From the NCBI GenBank assembly GCA_031308135.1, contig JAHLJT010009436.1:158949302-159013301 (forward strand): DNA of 64,000 nt, in the 5' to 3' direction. The notes beneath the pieces were generated by a model. That model searched no databases. It was not told where the DNA came from and saw only the letters and a list, made by a program, of their open reading frames with translations. Positions 14,138 to 26,100 of the stretch are shown here, one piece after another (the first letter of the stretch is position 1; each line of letters starts with the position of its first letter). The stretch is from Acheta domesticus. Its lineage: Eukaryota > Arthropoda > Insecta > Orthoptera > Gryllidae. The position numbers were made by a program, and so were the translations under genes.

Positions 14138-17100
14138 AAATTAATTGTTGGGGGAGAAAGGAATATTCCAAGATATCTCAGATAACAAATATGGATACTG
14201 AAAGAAGGTACATGCTAATTCGTTCATATTTTGAAAGTCTGGTTTGTTACAAATTCTTAACAGGAAATATTAAACCAAAAATTCAAAATCAATTTTGTTT
14301 CTTCCAAGAACCACCTTCGTATTTGTAAGAAAAGAAGCATCTTAAGAAAGAAAGAAAAGCATAGAAGATAAACCTATTTTCTCAGCTCCTCAGTAGCTTC
14401 AGCAAATGGCTAAACTTCTTTTGTGAACAACACTGTTTGGAAAATGTTAACAATTCATGTAAATTAAACGTGTGGTTTATTTCATATGAAACTAGAGAAC
14501 GAATGTTAGGCATAGAAAAATCGAAAATGACCATTGAAAAGGCTCTAAAAATATTAAAAATAGGCTTTGAAATAAGTTCTCGAAAATTTTTCATTAATTT
14601 AATCAATAAAAAAATTGAAAACCTTAGAGAATCACAAGTTACCATGTAAAGGTAACACACTAGCGTGTCACTAATTTCTAAAGCTAAAGACCTAAAGCAA
14701 ATACCTAAATAAGCAATCATTGATATTACTCAAGAAAATAAGAAGAAAAAGCCGAAATTAATTTTTGCTTTACACAATAGTAATATCTTGGTATGAACTT
14801 GTTATTTTTATGATATCTGTAATAAAAAAGTATTGACATTTTTCCGTACCCCCAGGAACAAATATCTTTTCAAAATTTGATGTTTTTATCAAATTGTTCG
14901 TTTATTTGGCAAATGCTAATTTTGTATTGCTTTTCCAAATACAACTAAATCATTATATTTAAATAGTGAGTTTTAAAAGGAAAATGCAATTTCGATGCAA
15001 AATTTACTTTTCTCCACTGCATTTATTAATGTGTGAATTGCATGTTCAGAGATTCTGAAAAGTTCATTAGTGATATTCACTCTTGCTTGTTCAGTAAACA
15101 AAAGCATCATGTATTGTTTTTCATTTATGTTAATATGGAGTAAGTAGATGATTATAAATGTTTTTGTGATGGCACTTGTAAATTAGTTTTCTGACCAACT
15201 ACTGTTGCTGATGTACCAGCCACTGCTTCATACTGAATTATGGACATATATTATATTCTGTCAGATGTACAGTCATTGTAATTCCTTTCTATGGATACCT
15301 TTCACAAACTTCATGTTTTTCTCTTCTTAGTAACTTACATCTTTTGCAGTATCTGCCTTGCTGTTATTTTGCTATTTTCTTCTTTTGTATTTTACATAGT
15401 TGTTTTACAAGACATGTACTTATTTGGTATGTGTCTCATTACACTTATATGTTGCAGGAAGCGGTCGGCAGATGCCAGCAGTGGTGGCAGTGGGAGTAGT
15501 GGGGGTGGCGGCGGAGGAGGAGGGGGCGGTGAAGGGGGAAGAAGCGGTGGTGGCAGTGGGAGTGGTGCTGGAATAGGCCCAGCAATGAGTGGCTCAGTGA
15601 AGAGCAGGCGTAAGTCACCTGTGGCCCTAAGGAAGGACAAAGTTCCTTCGGCCGACGGAGGCCCTGGCTCCAGCAGCAGTGCCAGTGCCAGCGCTAGTGC
15701 CAGTGCTAGTGCTAGTGCCAGTGCCAGTGCCAGTGCCAGTGCCAGCACCAGTGCCAGCGCCAATGCCACTCAACCCACAAGGCAGGAAGGACTCTCTGCA
15801 CAGGGTTCTGAGGAGGAGAGGGCTGCACACAGTGGGCCTGAAGAAGATCTGGTGAGAGAGGTTACCAAGACCCTCATTGTGAGCATGTATGTGCTGGTCG
15901 ATACGGGTGTGTGGATGGGGTTGTGTGAGTGTGAGTGTGTACACTGAGGCCCTAAGTGGAAGTGTGACTATGAGTAATGTCTGTAACTTTGTATAGTGCG
16001 ATTTTGATAACTTTGCCTTTCAAGTCCCTACAGCCACAATGGAATATCATATGGCATTTCGCATCTTTCTCAGTCTTCCTGCTAGATGTCACATGATCGC
16101 AAGTGCTGCTTGATATGATAGCAATAATGCGACATCTAGTGGCATGACTGAGAAAGATGTGAAATACTGTGACATATTCCATTATGAAGACAGGCCTTGG
16201 GAGGCAAAGTTATAAAAATCACACTATACTTAAGAATGCCCAGCATCAAAACCATCAAGGAATACCATTGAAATTTCTATGGCATATTTTAAAAAAATCA
16301 GGATAAAGCATACCTTGGTATGGTAGGAAATAGTGGTGTGTATTGGGATGTTACGTATATGGCATTGAATTTCCCAAACTTTGATGCCAGTGATTTTTCT
16401 TTTCCAGGATATCTGTCCAGCATCATCCTCTGTAATGTCCAATGGGTCTTCAGAGCAAGTGATTGCAGGGCTGGATGATGTTGATGGTCATCTTCAATGT
16501 GACATCTCTCGCACTCGGGCTGCTATAGAGCACATGCAGTCAAAGATTGGACGAACGAAAGACCTCATTCGTGGAGAGCAGACTACAAGAGATGGTACTT
16601 TTCTTCCAGTGTATACTAATGTGTAACTGTTTGGCTCTGTCTCTAAAGTAATCATTTAATTTTCAATTTTCACAGATAATGTAAATGAATACTTGAAACT
16701 AGCAGCCAATGCGGATAAACAGCAATTGTTACGCATCAAGGCTGTTTTTGAAAAGAAAAATCAAAAGTCAGCTCAGTCAATTTCACAGCTACAGAAGAAG
16801 TTGGAAAGTTACAACAAACGTCTGCGTGACTTGGAGGTGCATGGACTCCCTAGCACCCATCGCCAGCCTCGTGAAGTCCTGCGGGATATGGGCCAAGGAT
16901 TAAAGTGAGTATTTCTTGAATTTTGGAAGTTGGTGTTTGAACGGGGGCTTATGACATGAAGAGAGGAGGCATTTTCCTTTGAATCTAATATTCCCTTAGT
17001 CAATGCGGAGGTGTGCCTAGTTCCTTCTTCCTCTTGGTCTTTATATCAGAATCTGTTTTAGGATTTTGAGTGGATTCATTCTTCTCACATGTTCTTGCCA

Positions 17101-20100
17101 CTTTCTTTGGCATGTTTCTATTTCATTAATTATATTTTTAATTTTCAGACTTTTTATTACGTCTTTATTTCTCATTCTTTCCTTTCTTGACGCTATTAGC
17201 GATCTTGGGTGTCATACCTCAGCTGCTTTTAACAGGCCATCAAGAAGGGAAGGCCTGCTCCTTCACTGAATGATATCACAAAGGGTAGTTGGTAGGAAAC
17301 ACATGTTATCCATGCTCTCTGCAGTTTCAGACAGAGAAATGTTTATTACCATTGCATGTAAATGCATACTTGTTTAATGTGATGTAAATCAAATGATGTC
17401 GTAGGCTTCCACGGCCACAGTTGTGATGTGGGCTCTCTGGGTAATGCTGCATCATACGCTGAGGTGCTGACGTTTTGACCGCCATGTTGCGATCTTCTTC
17501 AGGGCTGCAGTGCACATATTTATTTTAATGTAAATTTCACTGCGGGCAGGCAGGCGGAAAGACGTTTTGAAAAATATCCACTTTTTTGGTATCAGTGGAC
17601 CCCAAAATGTCTGTTGAAATCTCGAAATCAATTTTCCACAGTATCACATAACTTTCTCTACACCACATATATACTCCGTGAATACATACATATATGAGAT
17701 AGTAAAATCTACTTATATTTGAAGATCAACTTAACAATGATAAACTTTTACAGATTATTCATAGGGTGCATATTTTTGTGTAAAAACATAAAACATAGCA
17801 GCAACAACCTAATAGCAACAATTCAAACAAGATTACTTTGCAGCATTAATATCATTACCACTCTCTTTACTTAACATTTTTCTTAAAATTAACACTGCAC
17901 ATAATGTTGTAGAATATAATATTTACAGTGTGTATCAGAACACAATGGTCTAGTTAACTTTCATGTAATGTTTATTTTGCAGAAGTAGTATTTTATCAAA
18001 AAACATTTTTTTACATTTTCTCAGTTTTTTGATCTCCTTATAGTAGAATTGAAATATGACTTTCAGAATATTATAGAAGAGAAAAAAATTGATTCTATAA
18101 GCAAAATTTCATTGCAAAATGTGAAGTTGTTTTTAGAAAATGTTGTTTTTACTCCTTTTATACATATCTATATGAGAAAGTTATAAAGCAAAATAAAAAT
18201 ATAAAACAGTTCCAGAAGCATTATTAAGCCTAAACAATATCAAGAAAGCATTTCCCAAATTTTGGAGTTCTACTTGTGAATTGTCTTAGTATTATTTTGT
18301 TTTGCACACAGGTAAACTAAAAATAGCACTGCATAAAAAATTAAATGAACAAAATTTTCTCAATAAATGTTCCATTCTTGAAAGTTTTTGTTATGCAAAA
18401 AATGTTTACGCTTATTTTCTGTTTGATTGGTTGTCATGTTGTTTGGTCATGCAGATCCTCAACATCTTTTGCTCAGTAATGAAAAGTAAACTAGTTTGTA
18501 AATTAAAAATTCTGCTCTAAATGTATTCATTTCTTTTTAATATGCGGTTGAGAAAATATTTATTTATCAGTATTTGGGCAGCATTGTTATAACTACAACA
18601 TGACATGGCAACATCTGTATTACTTATTTCAAATATGCGCATAAATTGATGGAAAAATTTGAAGCCTCCTGCTATGTGACAGGAGTCTGTGGTTTTTCAT
18701 TTGATACCCAGGAACTCAGGAAAAATCCAAAACCAGTGAAATAGTTTTGACTAAATGCAAATATTTGCTTTTGTTATTGTACCTTTTCTCATACTGATTG
18801 AACCAACTGAATTCTTGAACTCGGTACAATACTACTGTTGTCATGTGACAACAAAACTACAAAGAAGAGGCTGCATGTCATTAATTATTTGTTATTCATA
18901 ATGTGTTATGAATTTCAACTTTTTGACATCCTTAGTACATAAAGAACTTTCATACTGTATATTCTGTATTTTGTTGTTGTATTTACAAAGACTGTTTTGG
19001 TTAAAATATTCAGTTTGTTGCCATTGCCATGTATTTTATTTGTTGTTCTTGAGCTGCCCCTATTTGGAAAAACAATTTTTGTGGTTTTATTTAGCAGCAG
19101 GCCACTAGTTTTTATTGAAAGTTTTAAGATGTTTGAATAAAGCTCACAATTCATTCATGGTATATGCAGAAAAAAGTTGAATTTTTCTTTACAAATTGGT
19201 CACGCAACATGTTAGAAATTTGACAGTGCATGAAATTTGGTAGTGTGTGAAACTCAATATTATAATTCTAATTTTATTGAGTAATTTCAGATGATTCAAG
19301 AAAGTATGCAGTATGTTCTATCACTGTTAGTTTGTAGCATAATTTCTGTATTAGGAGGAAAAGAATGGAGTTCCTGTATTGTATTTGTCGTTTTTTCTTT
19401 ATTGCTGAATACTACTTTTCCACTTCTGGAGAGAAGTATCTTTTATCTCTCCCCCTCTCCCTCCCCCTCTCCCCCCCCTCCCTCCCTCTCTCCCCTCTCC
19501 CTCCCTCTCTCCCCCTCTCCCTCCCTCTCTCCCCCTCTCCCTCCCTCTCTCCCCCTCTCCCTCCCTCTCTCCCCCTCTCCCTCCCTCTCTCCCCCTCTCC
19601 CTCCCTCTCTCCCCCTCTCCCTCCCTCTCTCCCCCTCTCCCACCCTCTCTCCACCTCTCCCTCTCTCACACCCCCTCTCCCTCTCTCCCTCCCTCTCTCA
19701 CCCCCTCTCCCTCCCTCTCTCACCCCCTCTCCCTCTCTCCCTCCCTCTCTCCCTCCCTATCCCCCTCTCCATCCCTCCTCCCTCCCTCTCTCCTCTCCCC
19801 CTCCTCTCCCCCTCTCACTCCCTCCTCTCCCCCCTCTCCCTCCCTCCTCTCCCCCTCCCTCCTTTCCCCCTCCCTCCTCTCCCCCTCCCTCTCTCTCCCT
19901 CCCCCCTCTCCCCCTCCCTCTCACCCCCTCCCCCTCCCCTCCCCCTCCCTCACTCTCTCCCTCTCTCTCTCCCTCCCACTCTCCCTGTGTGTGTGTGGGG
20001 GTGGGGGGTTATGAGGGTAGGTGGAAATATTCAAAAGACACTATGTGGCTAATACCACATGATAGTGTGAGATTTTTACTCACTAAAACCACCTCCCTTC

Positions 20101-23100
20101 TTCTCCATCCTCCCCATGGAACTGCCCTTAGGCATTACATCATGGGGAGTGGTTCAGAGTGGCTTTGTCACAAGCCACTTCTCTTCCCCAGATTGTAGTA
20201 ACGATCCAAGGAGGATCGGTCAACTTCCCTTCTCTCCTTTTCTATTCTCCTGAGCTCAGCTATTGTGGTCTGGGCATATGCACTCACCGCAGACCAGTTG
20301 GTTTCTGAGACGCGCAGGCGCCCAACCATTGCTTCAGGTGTCAGCGGTTGATCCTGAGTATACTCATAATGTGCCATCACTGCAGATGGAATCGTGGGCA
20401 CTGGAAGAACACATGCTCAGCGTATTCTACAGGTTCACATAGTGGACAGAAGGGTGTATCCTCCAGCTTGAACCTGTGGATATAAGCCAGAAAGCATCCA
20501 CATCCAGACAACAGCTGAGTCAGGCACAGATTTATTTCGCCTAGTTTACAGTTGATCCATGGTGCAACAAAGGGAACGATGCGGTATGTCAATCTGCCTT
20601 TAATGGACTTGTCACAGCGGTCCTGCCATTCGAGCAGTGTTGTCGAGCAGTCTGGATTCTCCTCTTCTTCAACATGTTACACGGCAGCGATGGTGTAACG
20701 GTTAGCTTATTGGACTGTTACATCCCAGTTCATGGGTTCAAACCCGATCGAAGCCGATGATTTTTAGGGGCGAAAAATCCTTTGTACGCCTTCTTTTGGA
20801 GGGGAAGTAAAACCAGCTGTCCCATGTTAGTAGATTAAAGTAGCATGTAAAAGATCCTCAAGCCTAAATGACACCTCTGATCTAAATTTAAAATCACCTG
20901 TTTCCTAGCCCTAGAATGCCTTCTTTCTCCGCTAGCTGGTGAAAGGAGCATAGCGAAATTTGCGGGGTCAGATGGAAGAGCAGGCCTCATGGCCTGAGTC
21001 TTGCGACCTAAAATAAGGCAATTCAATTCAAAATTTAATTTTTCTTTGTGATATTGCCTCTGTCTCTCATGCGCCAAGATATCAATAGAAGGCTTCCCTG
21101 CGATGACGCACACTGCATTGTGACACAGTGCGGAATGCACAAGCTACTCACAATACTGATAACCTGTATATTGACGTCATCCCTCGGACGTAGCTATTTG
21201 TTGACGTTCAGGCGGCCCATACTGGAGCTCCATAGGGCAAAACGGACCTGACAACCAAGGCCAGAAGCTTCCGTTTCTCCTGACAGGGCCCTACATTGGA
21301 CATTAGCCTTGACAGTGCTGCATTAACTACCGCCGCTTTATTGCGGGTGTATTTCAGGTGGTCAGCAAATGTCAGACAACCACCGACTAACAATAGCGAT
21401 TGCTTCATTGCAAATGTACACAATATATTTCGCAACGGTGACGATAGCAATGTCATCTGCAAAACCAATGATATTGGTTCCATTCTGGGAGGAGAAGCCA
21501 AAGGACCTCGTCATACATCACATTCCACAATAGTGGGCCCAATACTGACCCTTGCGGGACGCCAACGGTGACATTGTGTACCCTCAGTCCATTATCTATA
21601 TTGTAAATCAGGGCTTGGTTACTAAGATACTCAACCACATTCTTCCTCAAGTACGTTGGCACCTTAAATCGGCAGAGAGCTTGGTGAATATTACTCCATT
21701 TGGCCTAGTGGAATGCGTCCTTAATGTCTAACGTAACGACAGCACAGTAGTGTTTTGGGCCTCCCTTCCATCTACTTCCTCCAATTGCTTGCCGGGCGGT
21801 GTTAATGATAAGCTAGTCGGTGTCAACTGTCGAGCGGGCTCTGCAGAAACCATACTGATTTTCTGAATGGCCTCCTCCTTCCTCTACAGCTTTCTCCAGT
21901 CTGGTACTAATTATTCTCTCTGGAACCTTGCCAGCTGTGTTAACCATACACAGTGGCCGGTAAGACGATGGGTCTTTGGGAGATTTATTCCCCTTAGGGA
22001 GGAGCAGCAGACACTGTTTTTTCCATCTTTCTGGATACTCCCCTTCTCTCCAGCAAGAAGAATAGAGATCCATAAAGATGTCAGTGTGGGCGAGTATCAC
22101 AGTCTTGAGGGCAATATTTGGAATGTTATCCGGTCCGGGAGCTTTTGTGTTGCTTGTTTTGTTGATTGTGTGCAGAATTTCTTCTTGCTTGACTGAAGGA
22201 ATTATTTCTAGCTCAAGTAACGCTATATTAACTGGTTCACCAGGGTTGTTCAGGAATAGGGCTGTTACAATTCTGAGCAACATATTGGGGCTAGTTGGAA
22301 AATGTAGGTGCCACTAAGCTACTCATGCCTGTCTTGTATGGTTGCGGCCTATCCCACAGGTCCTTTTCCACCTTGTCACACAGGCTTTTGGCACATAAGC
22401 GTTTGCTCTTGCAGATTTCTATCTTCAACTGGCTTTGAGCGAGTTTGTATTGCTCTTGCAATTGAAAGTTGTCTCTGCCATGAGCTTTCTGGTACTGTCT
22501 TCTGGCTCGAAGGCACCTCCGGCATAATGGGGCGATTTCCTCATTCCACCAGTAAACTGGTGAGTGTTGAATGATTGCACCCTGTCTATGCATAGCCGCA
22601 TCATAGGCTTTGGTTACCCATTTTATAACCTGCCCAGCTTTGACATCTGCAGTACCTGTTGGTACTATCGTCTCCCAACATAGTCAGAAAACTTCTTCGT
22701 CAAAAGCTATTGCTTTCCACTCATCTGGTTGATATTTCTGTGCAAAATTATCCCTGTGTTGATTTTTCACCTCGTTCAAAAGTACCTGGTGGCCACTATG
22801 GGTATAGTGTTCTCACTCTCCAGGACACTCCCATTCTGATAGATTATCTGACATGAACGTAGGATCCACAACAGATCCCACTCCCCCTCTGCAGAAGATG
22901 TGTATGTCTCCTGTGTTGGCAAGCTTTACATTCAGAAGGGTGAGGGATGCCAGAACCACTCAACCTCGCTCATTAGTGGACGAATTACCCCACTCAACCA
23001 CCCAGGCATTGAAGTCTCATGCTATCACTAGGTGCTTTGTTGTCTTGCGTCATAAACTAAGCGGTCAAGGAACTGCTCAAACTCGTCCATTGTCGCATTT

Positions 23101-26100
23101 GGTGAGGCATAACAGCTATAGATGTAAACACCATTGATTTTTACCCAGACAAATCCAGCTCCGGATCTCATCATTACTTGTTGGAATGTGTGTTTTCCAC
23201 AGGCCCAGATTGCCGCGTGGTTGAAGGCAGATATCCACACTTTATCTTCATGGTTTCTATGCTGTTCGCATATTATTGCTAAATCAGCCTCTCATTCCCT
23301 TACCAGCTGTGCTAGGATATCCTGGGTGACTGCACAATGGTTGAGATTGAGTTGTATAATTCTCATTTTCTATGTGTGGGTGTGTGTAGGTGTGTGTGTG
23401 TGTGTGGGGTGTTTGTGTGTTTTGATACTTTAAAAAAAGGTGTGTACAAAAAAGTTCTGTTTTAATAAATTGTTAAATATTTAAAATCCACTTTTTCACA
23501 TTAGCACAATTTATTGAACATCTCAAGACGAGAAATACGAAGACGTTATAATTCTATATATGAAAAATGTTTAATCTGATGGACCAGGGGTTCTCAAATG
23601 TGGATATGTGCATTCCCCGAAGTATGTGGTGGGCTTTTAGTAGGTATGTGAACAACTTTTACGGGAAGATTGAAGACTTTAACCGCTTAACAGTAAAGCC
23701 AAAGTATACTCTGAATTTTCAAGTTTGCAAGAAACTATGGAGGACAAGTCTTGCTCCACTACAGTGTTTTAAAGATGTTGCAAAAGTAAAAACCTATGTA
23801 GATTGTACCCCCGACATAAATTTAAGAAATATTTCATTGAACACAATTAGTGTAATGAGTAGCCTGAATGACTCTTAGCATATTCACAGAGGGCAATCAT
23901 TTTGTATGATGGTGTATTTATACTATCATTTGATATGTTCTTTCAGAGCTTATATAAATTAAGAAGTTAATCCTTTGTAGCATTAAGGAAAAAATTGAAA
24001 AGGTTATTTTATATTATATTATTTGCTAAGTATTTGGGATAATTTGTCATGGAGGTATATTAAAACATTTGTGTGTTGTCATGTGCGAGGAGTTCAATCT
24101 TTAAAAAGTTTGAGAACCTCTTTTCTAGTTTAACATTGTACTTCATTTTTTAGTGAAACCTTGAAATTGATGTACTCTTTTGCTTTTGTCTGTTGTCTTG
24201 CTTTTGGGGTTTTGTGTTGTTTGTTGCTTTGTATTGTTGAGATCAATGTTATGTTTTCTATTTCGTTTTCAGAAATGTTGGTGGCAACATACGTGATGGT
24301 ATTACAGGTCTGTCAGGGTGAGCAAACTTATTTGTCAATTTTTGTACAGTTCAGTTTTCTTTGATTCAAGTGAAATTTCTTTTAATTAACTTTATATCTA
24401 TTTGTTACAGAGTTTTGCCCACCTTTCTTTCTTTTTTTTTTTTTTTTTTTTAATAGCCTTTTTAAGTCTGTAGTACCTCTTCTGACAATGATGGGTGCTT
24501 TTATTTTCAATTTCCTTCTTTCAAAATAAGTGTGCTATTATTTTTTTCTGGTGATTTTTAGTGGCAATGTTTGGAACATTTGAAACAAAGTTTTTTGAAT
24601 TTAAACATTTTATTAAATAATATTTATTCTCAGTTTTGTGAAACCGTTAAAAACATTAGAGATTGATATGATCCTCCTGAGAAAAGTTTTCTTGTAATAC
24701 ATTTACTTAAATTGCGTATAAAGAAAGGTCTTGGTTTCTAAGAATAAAATAATTTAAGTCTATCATGTGATGTAACAGTGTATTTTCAGATGGCACAGAA
24801 TATATTACTCTTAAATTGGGGTTGTTCATATCTATGCCTCTATGGTGACCCAAGACTGAAAGGTTTTATGAGGTATCAAGATACAGATATTGCATTTATT
24901 TACAATGGTTATACAGTAAAATCTGTCTAAACCGGAAACCTGCCTTAACTGGAAAATTTCTGTGACCCTTGAAGTTAAATGGCATTTTACACAGCATAAA
25001 ACGGAATCTGTCCAATGCGGAAACAGAATGGTTTTTCTTGTCCTGCAGAGGGGAAAAAACCTTTGGAAAACAGAATTTCTGTTAATTTAATGCTGTTTGC
25101 AGACACACGCAGGATACTCTTAAGTGGAATTAATGTGTCTGCAAGCTGTACAGTGAAGGAAAGTGGCTTCCGCTGTTATCGTAGAATTCGACCTTGGGGT
25201 CATTTGTCATTTGTCAAGGCGTAAGCCGTAGGGGAATTCCCTCTCTCCCGACTCTAAGAGTGGGTATGGAAATGGTTTCAATCCACGTGTCTCCCTGCCT
25301 CGCGTTGACAATCGTAACCTGTTGACCAGAGCTGCATTGCTCAAGGCCATGCGAGGGTGTCAGATAGACCTACTACTCTGAGCTGTGACGCATTGTGCGC
25401 TGAGTCTGCGAGAAGTCTGGGTGCAGCCACTAGCCAGTGAGGTGGTGTGTTTTTATGAGTTTCACAACCAGTTTGACAGTGATTGAAAAAACAAAACTAA
25501 ATATTAAAATTTGGCAACTTTGGAAAACAATTGAAAAAAGTGTTAGTAAGACAGAAAACCAAAAAGCAAAATTCTAGATTTATGTTGAAAAAAATTATAT
25601 CATTTCAATGAACATGTCGTGAAATATTTCCTTTTACTGAATTGTCAGAAATAATTATGTTTAATATTCATTTATTGGTGATTTCTTTCGTAAATATGTT
25701 TATGCTAGTATATGTTTTATAATTACAATAAAGTCATGTTACTAGTTTCAGGACGGAAATATCAATACAAAAAGTGTCATAAGTGTTCAACCCTGCATAA
25801 AACGGAAACCTTCCTAAACCGGAAAAAAAAATTTTGTCCCAATCAATTCCGGTTTAGACAGATTTTACTGTATTTACAACATATCAATTGGATCAGGGTA
25901 ACAACTGTTGCTACTGCAGTGACTGACCCGGAGATCCTATGTTTCCAGTTCTGATGGTAGATTTTCGCAATTGAGTACAGAGCTATTGGTTTCTCCAATT
26001 AATACTAAGCAAATTCTGGAACATTGATAACAAATTAGCCACAGACCACGTACAATCTTTCTTTCCTTATCCTTATCCTCTCCACCTCTTCCATGCACAT

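Larger units (their letters stand above)
3004..15457 (+). other. TMCC intron 1 (12.5 kb)
   Basis: Mostly AT-rich unique sequence. Identified contents: a pogo-like MITE (4251-4623), a candidate alternative first exon (6361-6418), a 180-bp tandem duplication (8355-8723), the GAA minisatellite with its duplicated flanks (9361-12720), and a short GT microsatellite near 14107-14135. Stretches 4630-6360, 6420-8350 and 12830-15457 show nothing else that I can identify. Confidence 0.6.
16905..24272 (+). other. TMCC intron 4 (7.4 kb)
   Basis: Contains, in order, a Penelope-associated fragment with a hammerhead-like motif (17395-17515), a hairpin-end repeat copy (17545-17712), diverged dispersed repeats (18600-19115), a CT-rich 20-bp tandem array (19448-19985), an antisense R1-like LINE with a nested SINE (20030-23366), a GT-rich tract (23372-23416) and a hAT-like MITE (23585-24123). 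Other parts show nothing identifiable. Confidence 0.6.

Noticed and set aside
14382..14720. 112-codon minus-strand frame and 70-codon plus-strand frame
   Set aside because: No recognisable motif; AT-rich intron sequence with no splice signals that would make an exon.
15291..15457. In-frame hydrophobic N-terminal extension of TMCC exon 2 (MDTFHKL...)
   Set aside because: A good acceptor GTTGCAG at 15457 and phase agreement with exon 1 favour splicing; the extension looks like T-rich intron.
15627..15944. Leu/Ala- and Gly/Thr-rich minus-strand frames
   Set aside because: Shadows of the repeat-coded TMCC exon 2.
19291..20198. Ser/Pro/Leu-rich and Arg/Glu/Gly-rich long frames
   Set aside because: These translate the 20-bp CT-rich array in several frames and are not genes.
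20685..20760. A functional tRNA gene
   Set aside because: A and B boxes are present but no full acceptor stem or cloverleaf; the long body and tail show a SINE.
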